Source: Dyella sp. C9 (GTDB lineage: Bacteria > Pseudomonadota > Gammaproteobacteria > Xanthomonadales > Rhodanobacteraceae). From it: a stretch of 64,000 nucleotides of DNA. Shown one piece after another: positions 27,411 through 36,073 of the stretch. Every line of letters begins with the position of its first letter. The first letter of the stretch is position 1. Both the position numbers and the translations under genes were made by a program. The notes under the pieces were generated by a model. That model searched no databases. It worked only from the letters and a program-made list of their open reading frames with translations, and was not told the origin of the DNA. The stretch is taken from contig NZ_QIRF01000005.1 in the NCBI RefSeq assembly GCF_003332825.1, positions 92,158 through 156,157 of the forward strand, given 5' to 3'.

Positions 27411-28043
27411 TTACTGGAAGGTCCAGGAATCGACCGACAGGCGCACCTTGTACGGCGGATTCTCGGCGAACACCTTGCTCGGCACGGGCGGCTGGTGGGC
27501 GGTATCCCAGGCCGGATAGGCCACGGTCCAGCCGTCCTGGACCAGCTGGGTCGGCAGGCCGTTGTCACCGAAGGTCAACTCGCCCGGGCCACTCTCGGCG
27601 CGCAGGCCCAGCACCCAGGCACGCAGGTCGGTGAGCGGCATGTGCCAGCCCAGGGCGTTTTCCACCAGCGACTGGGGATCGGGGCTGCGCTGAGGGCCGC
27701 CGTCGAGCCCTTCCAGCGTGGCGCCTTCCGGAGTCACCGTGAGCTTGAAGCTCTTGCTGCCCACCGGGCCGCGCACCACGAATTCGTAGTTCGCGCCGTT
27801 CTGGGTCCAGGTGAGGCTGCCGCTGCCGCCCTCGTTCTTGCCGTTGACCGGGCCGGACACGCCGATCTTGCCCTGCAGCACCCAATGATCGGTCTTGGCC
27901 ATCAGGTGCTCACGGGCGCGCTGCTGGTCGAGCAAGGCGGCGAAATCCGCCTTCGGCGGCGGGGGTTTGACTGCTTCCTTGTGGACGCAGGCGGCTAGCA
28001 GCAGCGGCAGGGCTGCCGCAAATACGCGAATGGGAAGCTTCAT
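27411..28043 (-). CDS. lolB: Outer membrane lipoprotein insertion protein LolB
   Basis: Receives lipoproteins from LolA and inserts them in the outer membrane. It has 210 residues with a lipoprotein signal peptide and lipobox LAAC (Cys19). The body includes WVLQGKIGVSGPVNGKNEGG and SGSLTWTQNG, matching the LolB beta-barrel-like fold. It overlaps the upstream TPR lipoprotein gene by 4 bp (ATGA), so the two are translationally coupled, and lies upstream of ispE. Confidence 0.92.
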   Translation of the reverse strand: MKLPIRVFAAALPLLLAACVHKEAVKPPPPKADFAALLDQQRAREHLMAKTDHWVLQGKIGVSGPVNGKNEGGSGSLTWTQNGANYEFVVRGPVGSKSFKLTVTPEGATLEGLDGGPQRSPDPQSLVENALGWHMPLTDLRAWVLGLRAESGPGELTFGDNGLPTQLVQDGWTVAYPAWDTAHQPPVPSKVFAENPPYKVRLSVDSWTFQ

Positions 28044-29779
28044 GGATTGAGGCGCTTGAGAGTGTTGTGGAGGCTGGTGCTCTGCGGGTCGATCTTACGC
28101 ACTTCGTCGAAAACGCGCCGTGCATCCTCTTGCCGGCCCTGCTTCCACAGCACCTCGCCCAGATGCACGCCGACGTCGGCGTCCTTGTGCGCCATCCAGG
28201 CGCCGCGCAGGGTCTTCTCGGCCTGGTCGAGGTGGCCCAGCCGGTATTGCAGCCAGCCCCAGGAGTCCTGGATCGCCGGATCGTCCGGACGTGCCGCGCG
28301 GGCCGCCTGGATGAGCCGCTCGGCCTCGGGCAGGTCCCGGTTGGCATCGGCCAGGGTGTAGCCCAGGGCGTTGCTGGCGTCGGTATCGTCCGGCTTGAGT
28401 TGCAGCAGGCGGCGGAAGTCGGTGACGGCCTGGTCGATGTCACCCGATTCGGCGTAGGCCAGCCCACGTCCGTAAAGCAGTGCGGGGTCGTCCGGGGTCA
28501 CCTGCAGGGCGCGGGTGAAGGCGCGCTCGGCCTGCCCGTACTGCTGCTCGTTCATGTACAGCTCGGCATCGACCTCGTACGCGCGCCGCAGCTGCGCGGG
28601 CTGGTCGAGATAATCGGTCTGCATCTGCGCGAGCTGCTCGTGGGCATCGGCGCTGCGCCCCAGATCCTGCATCAGCACGGCACTGCGCAGGTCGGCATCG
28701 AAGGCGTGATCGTCGTCATCGGGCACCTGGTCGTACCACTTCAGCGCCTCTTCCTTCTTGTCCAGCATTTCGGCCAGCTGGCCCAGCAGGTAGGCACTGT
28801 TCTGGCGGACGTCGTCCGGCGCGCGCTGCAGCTGGGTGTACAGGCGATTGATGGTCTTGGTGTCGTTGGCGCGCGCGGCGAGCGCGGCGCGCATCGCATA
28901 CGTGTCGGCGTCCTGCGGACCGTTGTCCAGCAGCCGGGCGGCGTCGCTGTAGTCGCCGCTTTGCCCCAGCAGGGTGGCATAGGCCAGGCGCAGGTGGGTG
29001 TCCTTGGGGTCCTTGGCCAAAGCCTTGTCGAACAATGCCTTGGCCCCCGCCTTGTCGCCGTCGTGGTAGCGCATCTGGCCCAGCCACGCATACGTCTCGG
29101 CAGTACCGAAGCGCTTCACTGCCGCCTCGGCAATCTGCATGGCATAGGCGTGACGACCCAGCTTGTCGCCCAGTTCGCTCATCGCCAGCCACGCCTGCGG
29201 ATCGCTGGGCAGTCGTTGCGGAGTGGCGACCGCTTCCAGCAACTGGGCCGCCTGGGCCGTGTCCCGACTGCCCACCAGCACGCGGCCGAACTGCCGCCAG
29301 GCATCCGGATCGCCGGTGTTGACCAGGATCTCCAGCTGGCGGCGCGCTTCGTCGGTGTTGCCCTGGCTCAGCGCCAGCTCGGCGCGGGCCTGCGCCAGCG
29401 GCGCCGGCTTGCCCCCGAGTGCCTGCCAGCGCGCGATGGCCGCCTCGGCGCCGTCCGTGTCGTGGATGGCGATGGCCATGGCGGCGGCTTGCTCGGCGAC
29501 CCGCGGGTCGCTGGAAAGCATCATCGCCCGGCTGTAGGACGCCGATGCTGCCTTGATATCGGTGCGGGTGAGCGCCATCTCGCCAGCCATGAGCTGCGCC
29601 AACAGGTCATGGTCTTGGTCCGACGTCGCCACCACCAACCGGCCGAGGGGCTGGCTCGACGCGGAACCCTGGCTGGTTGAGCGCCCCGGAGCGGTGGCAC
29701 ACCCGGCCAGCAGAAGCACCACCATGCCGCCAGCCGCAAAATGCCGCAGTTGCTTGAACTTGAACCACCTGCTCAGCAC
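28040..29779 (-). CDS. TPR-repeat lipoprotein
   Basis: It has 579 residues with a lipobox in MVVLLLAGCATAP (Cys26) and about a dozen tetratricopeptide repeats, for example DPALLYGRGLAYAESGDIDQ, and DASNALGYTLADANRDLPEA followed by AERLIQAARAARPDDP. Probably an envelope-anchored scaffold for protein interactions; no catalytic motif is visible. Divergent from hemA and overlapping lolB by 4 bp, it may assist outer-membrane or lipoprotein processes, but that is inferred from context only. Confidence 0.88.
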   Translation of the reverse strand: MLSRWFKFKQLRHFAAGGMVVLLLAGCATAPGRSTSQGSASSQPLGRLVVATSDQDHDLLAQLMAGEMALTRTDIKAASASYSRAMMLSSDPRVAEQAAAMAIAIHDTDGAEAAIARWQALGGKPAPLAQARAELALSQGNTDEARRQLEILVNTGDPDAWRQFGRVLVGSRDTAQAAQLLEAVATPQRLPSDPQAWLAMSELGDKLGRHAYAMQIAEAAVKRFGTAETYAWLGQMRYHDGDKAGAKALFDKALAKDPKDTHLRLAYATLLGQSGDYSDAARLLDNGPQDADTYAMRAALAARANDTKTINRLYTQLQRAPDDVRQNSAYLLGQLAEMLDKKEEALKWYDQVPDDDDHAFDADLRSAVLMQDLGRSADAHEQLAQMQTDYLDQPAQLRRAYEVDAELYMNEQQYGQAERAFTRALQVTPDDPALLYGRGLAYAESGDIDQAVTDFRRLLQLKPDDTDASNALGYTLADANRDLPEAERLIQAARAARPDDPAIQDSWGWLQYRLGHLDQAEKTLRGAWMAHKDADVGVHLGEVLWKQGRQEDARRVFDEVRKIDPQSTSLHNTLKRLNP

Positions 29780-29887
29780 ACTATTCTCCGCTCATCCGTC
29801 TGTGTTGGCCGCAGCCCTTGTAAAACGGCCGGTGCCAAAGCCTAGTTTACGCCGCCGGTTGCTTTCCGCCTCGAATCGCCCCACACC

Positions 29888-31162
29888 ATGACGCTGATCG
29901 CCCTAGGGCTCAACCACCTCACCGCGCCGGTCAACCTGCGCGAACAGGTTGCGTTCGACGCGGATTCCGCCAGCCAGGCCCTGCTTGCGCTAGGCCGTGA
30001 ACCCGGCGTGGAAGAGGCCATGATCCTGTCCACCTGCAACCGTACCGAACTCTACGTGAGTGTCTCGGCAGGGGCAGAGGGCGTACCCCAGGCATGGCTC
30101 AGCCGGCACCACCAACTGACTGCCGGCAAGCTGGACGAGTTCCTGTATCGGCACGATGAAGACGCCGCCGTGCGTCACATGTTCCGCGTCGCCACCGGGC
30201 TGGACTCCATGGTGCTGGGCGAGCCGCAGATCCTTGGCCAGGTGAAGGATGCCTACCAGCAGGCACGCGACGCGCAGATGCTGCGCGCGCCGATGGAGCG
30301 CCTGCTGCAGCATACGTTCGCGGTGGCCAAGCGCGTGCGCACCGATACCCGCATCGGCGCCCACACGGTGTCGGTGGCGTTTACCGCGGTGCGCCTCGCC
30401 GAGCAGGTCTTCGCCGACCTGCGCCAGGCCTGCGTGCTGCTGATCGGCGCCGGCGACACCATCGAGCTGGCCGCGCGCCACCTGGTCGACAAGCAGGTGC
30501 GCCGGCTGATCGTGGCCAACCGCACGCTGGAGAACGCGCAGGAACTGGCCAGCCGGCACGGCGGCTACGCCATCGCCCTGCAGGACCTGCCCCAGCATCT
30601 GGCCGATGCCGACATCGTGATCAGCTCCACGGCGGCCCGCCAGCCCATCGTCACCCACGGCATGGTCGAGAAGGCCATCGTGGCGCGGCGGCGCAAGCCG
30701 ATGTTCATGGTCGACATCGCGGTGCCGCGCGACATCGATGCCTCGGTAGGCGACCTCGACGACGTGTTCCTCTACGGCATCGACGACCTGCGCCAGGTGA
30801 TCGACGACAACCGCCGTTCCCGCGAGGCCGCCGCGCGCGAAGCGGACGCCATCATCGACCTGCAGGTCGAGCGTTACATGGCCTGGCGTCGCGCCCTCGG
30901 TTTGCGCAACCCGGCGGTGGACCTGCGCCAGCATGCCGAGCTGTACCGCGACGAGGTGCTGGAAAAGGCCCGCGCGATGATCGCCCGCGGCAAGTCGCCG
31001 GACGAGGCGCTGGCCTTCCTGGCCAACACGCTGACCAACAAGCTGCTGCACCATCCCAGCGCACGGCTGCGCGAGGCGGCGCTCAGCGGTGACATGGACC
31101 TGCTGCATGCCGCCGGACGACTCTACGGCATCGACGAGAAGCGCGAAGTGGGCGAAGAGTAG
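29888..31162 (+). CDS. hemA: Glutamyl-tRNA reductase
   Basis: First committed step of C5-pathway tetrapyrrole synthesis: reduces Glu-tRNA(Glu) to glutamate-1-semialdehyde with NADPH. It has 424 residues. Catalytic Cys50 is in MILSTCNRTE, the NADPH domain carries VLLIGAGDTIELAARHL, and the C-terminal dimerisation helices are complete. Divergent from the TPR lipoprotein and 69 bp upstream of prfA, the usual hemA-prfA order. Confidence 0.97.
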   Translation: MTLIALGLNHLTAPVNLREQVAFDADSASQALLALGREPGVEEAMILSTCNRTELYVSVSAGAEGVPQAWLSRHHQLTAGKLDEFLYRHDEDAAVRHMFRVATGLDSMVLGEPQILGQVKDAYQQARDAQMLRAPMERLLQHTFAVAKRVRTDTRIGAHTVSVAFTAVRLAEQVFADLRQACVLLIGAGDTIELAARHLVDKQVRRLIVANRTLENAQELASRHGGYAIALQDLPQHLADADIVISSTAARQPIVTHGMVEKAIVARRRKPMFMVDIAVPRDIDASVGDLDDVFLYGIDDLRQVIDDNRRSREAAAREADAIIDLQVERYMAWRRALGLRNPAVDLRQHAELYRDEVLEKARAMIARGKSPDEALAFLANTLTNKLLHHPSARLREAALSGDMDLLHAAGRLYGIDEKREVGEE

Positions 31163-31231
31163 CGGGCCGGGCGACAATGCCTGCGCGGAGCCTCCGGCTC
31201 TATCCCCTCCCCTCGCCCACCCGCCTTCTCC

Positions 31232-32311
31232 ATGACCCCATCGATCCGCCGCAAGCTCGAATCCCTCGCCGAACGCCACGAGGAGATCGGGCTGCTGCTA
31301 GGCCAACCCGACGTACTTGCCGACAACACGCGATTCCGCGACCTGTCGCGCGAGTACGCGCAGCTTGAGCCCGTGGTGGGCGCGCTGCGCGAGCATGACC
31401 AGGCCGAGCAGGAGCTGGGCGAAACGCGCGCCATGCTGGACGACCCCGAACTGCGCGACATGGCGCAGGACGACATCGGCCGGCTGGAACGCCGGCTGGT
31501 GGAACTGGACGACGAACTGCAGATCCTGCTGCTGCCCAAGGACCCGCGCGACGAGGCCAACCTGTTCCTGGAAGTGCGTGCAGGCACCGGCGGCGACGAG
31601 GCGGCCATCTTTGCCGGCGACCTGTTCCGCATGTACACGCGCTACGCCGAACGGCGGCGCTGGCATGTCGAGGTGCTCAGCGAGAACGCGGGCGAGCACG
31701 GCGGCTACAAGGAGATCGTGGCGCGCATCGAGGGCAAGGGTGCCTACTCGCGGCTGAAGTTCGAATCGGGCACGCATCGCGTGCAGCGCGTGCCGGAAAC
31801 CGAATCGCAGGGGCGCATCCATACCTCGGCCGCCACGGTGGCGATCCTGCCCGAGATGGACGAGATCGACGACATCGAGATCAACCCGGCCGATCTCAAG
31901 ACCGACACCTTCCGCGCCTCCGGTGCGGGCGGCCAGCACGTCAACAAGACCGACTCGGCCATCCGCATCACCCACCTGCCTACCGGCATCGTGGTCGAGT
32001 GCCAGGACGAGCGCAGCCAGCACAAGAACCGCGCCCGTGCGCTCAGCCTGCTCAAGGCGCGCCTGCTCGACGACGAACGCAGCAAGCAGGCCGCGGCGCA
32101 GGCCGAATCGCGGCGCCTGCAGGTGGGCTCCGGCGACCGCAGCCAGCGCATCCGCACGGACAACTTCCCGCAAGGCCGCATCACCGACCACCGCGTCAAT
32201 CTCACCCTGTACCGGCTGCCCGAGGTATTGCAGGGCGACCTGGACGAACTGGTCGACACCCTGACCCGCGAAAACCAGGCCGACGAACTGAAGGCGCTCA
32301 CCGCCGGCTGA
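31232..32311 (+). CDS. prfA: Peptide chain release factor 1
   Basis: Recognises UAA and UAG stops. It has 359 residues: [20 protein letters not shown], the codon-recognition PxT tripeptide as PET in [18 protein letters not shown], and the peptidyl-transferase GGQ motif in [20 protein letters not shown]. In enterobacteria prmC, the GGQ methyltransferase gene, follows; here the next gene is an OGT-like protein, so prmC must be elsewhere. Confidence 0.98.
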   Translation: MTPSIRRKLESLAERHEEIGLLLGQPDVLADNTRFRDLSREYAQLEPVVGALREHDQAEQELGETRAMLDDPELRDMAQDDIGRLERRLVELDDELQILLLPKDPRDEANLFLEVRAGTGGDEAAIFAGDLFRMYTRYAERRRWHVEVLSENAGEHGGYKEIVARIEGKGAYSRLKFESGTHRVQRVPETESQGRIHTSAATVAILPEMDEIDDIEINPADLKTDTFRASGAGGQHVNKTDSAIRITHLPTGIVVECQDERSQHKNRARALSLLKARLLDDERSKQAAAQAESRRLQVGSGDRSQRIRTDNFPQGRITDHRVNLTLYRLPEVLQGDLDELVDTLTRENQADELKALTAG

Positions 32312-32381
32312 GCGTCGCGCGCAAGTTCCTGCCTGCCGCCGATGGATTGGCAGGCAGGGCGCCCTGAGCTAGTTTGGGCGA

Positions 32382-34484
32382 ATGACTGACCTTTTTACCC
32401 CCTCTTCACAGATCCTCGCCCAGCAGGTGATCGAGAGTCTGGAGCGCGGCGCCTATGCCGACGCCGAGCCGATGGCCGCTCACGCCCGGACGCAGCACCC
32501 CGAAGACGCCGAACTGGCGCGCCTGCACGGCATCTGCCTGATGCAGCTGCAACGCCTGGACCAGGCCCTGGTCGCCATGCACGAGGCCGCGCGCCTGGCC
32601 CCGCACAGCATCGAGGTGCAGTGCAATCTGGGCAGCCTGCTGGTGAGCCTAGGCCAGGCCGACGAGGCCATCGAGCTGCTGCGCGCCGCGCTGCGCAAGG
32701 CACCGGGACACCCGGCGATCCTGCTGGCGCTGGGCAACGCGTTGATGGCGGCGGCGCGCTACCAGCACGCCCGCGAGTCGTATGCCATGGCCACGCATGG
32801 CGCGCCCGAGCACGCCGGCCTGCGCCTGAACCTCGCCGCGGCCGAGCTGGAACTGGGCCATCTGCCGCAGGCCAACCTGCACACCGACGAGGCACTGGCA
32901 CTGCACGCACGCCTGGACGGCGCCTACGCCCTGCGCGGACGCATCCGCGTCGCCGAGGGGCGCCATACCGAGGCCGCCGAGGCCTGGCTGACGGCCGAGC
33001 GGCTCGCCCCCGGCCATGCCTCCCATCCGTTTTCCGCGGGCCAGGCGCTGGAGGATGCGGGCAAGCTCGCCGCCGCCGCCGACGCCTACGCACGTGCGCT
33101 GGCGCTGGCCCCCCATGACGGCCCGAGCCTGGCCCAGCTGCTGTTCGTGCGGCGCAAGCTGTGCGACTGGCGTGGCATCGATGAGTTGAGCGAACGCGTG
33201 CAACAGGCCGCGGTCGATGGCCACACCGCGGTCAGCCCCTTCGTGATGCTCGCCGAGGATGTCGACGCGGCGCTGCAGCTGCGCTGTGCCACCACCTATG
33301 CACAGACCATCGAGCGGCAGGCAGCCCCGCTGCGCAAGCAACTGAACCTTGAGCACGCCAAGCCGGCCCCGGATGCGCCGATCCGGGTAGGCCTGGTCGC
33401 CGACGGATTCAACGAGCACGCCACCGGCCTGCTGGTGGTGGCCATGCTCGAGGCGCTGGCCGGCCAGGGCCTGGAACTGCACCTGTTCGCCACCACGCCC
33501 GACGATGGCGGCCCGATTCGCCGTCGTCTTGCCGCCACCGGCACGCTGCACGATGCCGCCAGCTTGAACCAAGCCCAGCTCGCGCAGCTGATTCACGGCA
33601 AGGGCATCGAAATCCTGTTCGACCTCAATGGCTATTCCGGCCGCGACAACGGCGAACTGTTCGCGCTGCGCCCCGCCCCGGTGCAGGTGAACTGGCTGGC
33701 CTATCCCGGCTCCAGCGGCGCCCCGTGGATGGACTATCTGCTGGCCGACGCCGCTGTGCTGCCCGACGGCCTGCGCGCGCAGGTCAGTGAAAAGCTGATT
33801 CGCCTGCCCCGCTGCTACCAGCCCAACGACAACACCCGCGTGGTGCCCCCGGCGCCCTCGCGCGCCGAGTGTGGCCTGCCCAGCCAGGGCACGGTGTTCG
33901 CCTGCTTCAACAACAGCTACAAGCTCAATCCGGCCGCGTTCGCGCGCTTCATGCTGATCCTGCAGCAGGTGCCCGAGAGCGTGCTGTGGCTGCTGAGCGG
34001 CCCCGATGGCGCCGACCAGCGCCTGCAGGCCGCCGCCAGTGCCGCTGGCGTCGATCCGCAACGACTGGTGTTCATGCCGCGCCTGCCGCATGCCGAATAC
34101 CTGGGGCGCTACGCACACGCCGACCTGTTCCTGGACACGCTGCCGTACAACGCCCACACCACGGCCTCGGATGCGCTGTGGGCCGGCTGTCCGGTGCTGA
34201 CCTGCACCGGCCGCACCTTCGCCGGCCGCGTGGCCACCAGCCTGGTGCAGCAGCTCGGTTTGCCGGAGCTGGCCTGCGAGGACGAGGAAACCTTCATCGC
34301 CATGGCCACCCAGCTCGGCAACGATCGCGACGCATTGCTCACCCTGCGCCACCACCTGGCGCAACAGCGCACGCAGAGCCCGTTGTTCGACATGCGCGGT
34401 TATGCCGGCGACTTCCGCCGTGCGGTGCAGGCGATGAGCGTGCGCTACCGGATAGGACGCAAGCCGGTGGACCTGGACCTGTAA
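32382..34484 (+). CDS. TPR / O-GlcNAc transferase-like protein (GT41 family)
   Basis: It has 700 residues. The N-terminal 270 or so form roughly six tetratricopeptide repeats (for example IEVQCNLGSLLVSLGQADEA). A C-terminal glycosyltransferase family 41 domain follows, related to eukaryotic OGT and SPINDLY. Visible GT41 landmarks are IRVGLVADGFNEHATGLLVV, CFNNSYKLNPAAFARFMLIL (the human YKIDP lysine region), and TLPYNAHTTASDALWAGCPV (the HTTxxD nucleotide-sugar site). The Xanthomonas campestris homologue has been used as a structural model of OGT. Likely cytosolic; donor and acceptor are unknown. Starts 70 bp after prfA. Confidence 0.88.
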   Translation: MTDLFTPSSQILAQQVIESLERGAYADAEPMAAHARTQHPEDAELARLHGICLMQLQRLDQALVAMHEAARLAPHSIEVQCNLGSLLVSLGQADEAIELLRAALRKAPGHPAILLALGNALMAAARYQHARESYAMATHGAPEHAGLRLNLAAAELELGHLPQANLHTDEALALHARLDGAYALRGRIRVAEGRHTEAAEAWLTAERLAPGHASHPFSAGQALEDAGKLAAAADAYARALALAPHDGPSLAQLLFVRRKLCDWRGIDELSERVQQAAVDGHTAVSPFVMLAEDVDAALQLRCATTYAQTIERQAAPLRKQLNLEHAKPAPDAPIRVGLVADGFNEHATGLLVVAMLEALAGQGLELHLFATTPDDGGPIRRRLAATGTLHDAASLNQAQLAQLIHGKGIEILFDLNGYSGRDNGELFALRPAPVQVNWLAYPGSSGAPWMDYLLADAAVLPDGLRAQVSEKLIRLPRCYQPNDNTRVVPPAPSRAECGLPSQGTVFACFNNSYKLNPAAFARFMLILQQVPESVLWLLSGPDGADQRLQAAASAAGVDPQRLVFMPRLPHAEYLGRYAHADLFLDTLPYNAHTTASDALWAGCPVLTCTGRTFAGRVATSLVQQLGLPELACEDEETFIAMATQLGNDRDALLTLRHHLAQQRTQSPLFDMRGYAGDFRRAVQAMSVRYRIGRKPVDLDL

Positions 34485-34615
34485 GGTTCCGCGGCCGCCC
34501 CGGCAAGGGCGGCTGCAGCGAGGTGCCCAGGCCGCGTGCCGTGGGCTTTCCTTCACCCGCTCCTCTCATCGGCCACGCACAATGTTCCGGCGGCAGCATC
34601 AAGGAGGCTCTCCCG

Positions 34616-35407
34616 ATGGCGAAGAAGAAGGCCAAGACCTACCGGCGCGCGATGGCCGAACTGCAACTGGAGCTGGCCGGCCTGCATCGCTGGCTCCGAC
34701 GCAGCGGGCAACGGCTGGTGGTGGTGTTCGAGGGGCGTGACGCCGCCGGCAAGGGCGGCACCATCAAGGCCATCACCGAGTCGATGGACACGCGAGGATT
34801 CCGCATCGCCTCGCTGCCCAAGCCGGACGAAACCGAATCCACCCAGTGGTACTTCCAGCGCTACGTGCAGCACCTGCCGAGCGCGGGCGAGATCGTGCTG
34901 TTCGACCGCAGCTGGTACAACCGCGCGGTGGTCGAGCCGGCCATGGGCTTCTGCACCAAGGCACAGTACAAGGCCTTCATGGCCGCCGTGCCGGCGTTCG
35001 AGAAGCTGCTCACCGACGACGGGATCATCCTCATCAAGTACTGGCTGGCGGTGGACCAGGAGGAGCAGGAGGAGCGGTTCTCCGACCGGGCCCAGGACCC
35101 GCTCAAGCGCTGGAAGCTGTCGCCCAACGACCTTGCCTCGCGCGAAAAGTACGCGGAAATCGGCCATCTGCGCGACCTCATGATCGATCGCACGCACCGG
35201 CCCCATGCGCCCTGGTTCGTGGTCGACTTCAACAACCAGAAGCGCGGCCGGGTCAACCTGATCCGCCACCTGCTCGAACAGGTGCCGCGGCACGATGAGA
35301 CGATCCCCGAGGTGAAGCTGCCCAAGCTCAAGGGCAAGCCCAGGACCGAACACGTCACCAGCAAGGCGCTGTGGGTGCCCGACACCTGCGACGACCAGGA
35401 GGACTGA
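34616..35407 (+). CDS. ppk2: Polyphosphate kinase 2, copy 1
   Basis: Transfers phosphate between polyphosphate and nucleoside di- or monophosphates. It has 263 residues from MAKKKAKTYRRAMAELQLEL; the start has AAGGAGG 8 bases upstream. Walker A is FEGRDAAGKGGTIK (residues 38-51), the lid FDRSWYNRAVVEPAMGF, and RWKLSPND follows. Its stop (TGATCA palindrome) abuts the convergent VOC gene without a gap. A second, longer PPK2 lies at 51024-52151. Confidence 0.93.
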   Translation: MAKKKAKTYRRAMAELQLELAGLHRWLRRSGQRLVVVFEGRDAAGKGGTIKAITESMDTRGFRIASLPKPDETESTQWYFQRYVQHLPSAGEIVLFDRSWYNRAVVEPAMGFCTKAQYKAFMAAVPAFEKLLTDDGIILIKYWLAVDQEEQEERFSDRAQDPLKRWKLSPNDLASREKYAEIGHLRDLMIDRTHRPHAPWFVVDFNNQKRGRVNLIRHLLEQVPRHDETIPEVKLPKLKGKPRTEHVTSKALWVPDTCDDQED

Positions 35408-35905
35408 TCAGGCGGCGGCCTGGCGCAATACCGCCAGGTCGATCTTCTTCATCCGCATCAGCGCCGCCGTGACGCGCGCCACCTTGGCCGGGTCCGCGGC
35501 GCCGAGCATCCGGATCATCTCGTCCGGCACCACCTGCCAGGACACGCCATAGCGGTCCTTGAGCCAGCCGCACTGTTGGGACTGGGGATCGCCGCCGGCG
35601 GACAGCCGGCTCCAGTAGTGGTCCACTTCATCCTGCGAATGGCAATGCACCACCAGCGAAAGTGCCTCGTTGAAGCGGAACAGCGGCCCGCCATTGAGCG
35701 CCGTGAAGAGCTGGCCGTCCAGCTCAAACGCCACCGTCATCACCGAACCCACCGCGCGGCCCGAGGCCGCCGCGCTGTCGGCGGTATGGCGGGTGGTGTC
35801 GCCGATGCATGAGTGGGGAAAGACCTGCACGTAGAACGCCGCCGCCTGCTCGGCCTGGTGCTCGAACCACAGGAACGGGGTGATGCGCTGGAAACGGCTG
35901 GACAT
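35408..35905 (-). CDS. VOC-superfamily protein (PhnB/3-demethylubiquinone methyltransferase-like fold)
   Basis: It has 165 residues starting MSSRFQRITPFLWFEHQAEQ behind a strong AGGAGG site. It belongs to the PhnB-type glyoxalase/dioxygenase-fold family (ITPFLWF, AFYVQVFP, FTALNGGP, CGWLKDRYGVSWQVVP). The function is uncertain; members range from antibiotic-resistance-like to demethylubiquinone-like proteins. Convergent with ppk2, sharing the palindromic TGATCA that supplies both stop codons. Confidence 0.8.
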   Translation of the reverse strand: MSSRFQRITPFLWFEHQAEQAAAFYVQVFPHSCIGDTTRHTADSAAASGRAVGSVMTVAFELDGQLFTALNGGPLFRFNEALSLVVHCHSQDEVDHYWSRLSAGGDPQSQQCGWLKDRYGVSWQVVPDEMIRMLGAADPAKVARVTAALMRMKKIDLAVLRQAAA

Positions 35906-36073
35906 GGGACCCTCCTGGCTGTGCGTCGGGGCTCGCCGGCACGCGCGGCCTCTTACATCCGACGACGCAGCCCCCGCCGGATCGACATCGCGAGGCCTCG
36001 CACGGCCTTCAAGCCACGCCTGCCCCGGCCGATAAACCTCAGGCCTGATCGTCAGGCCACACCGGAGGGGGCT

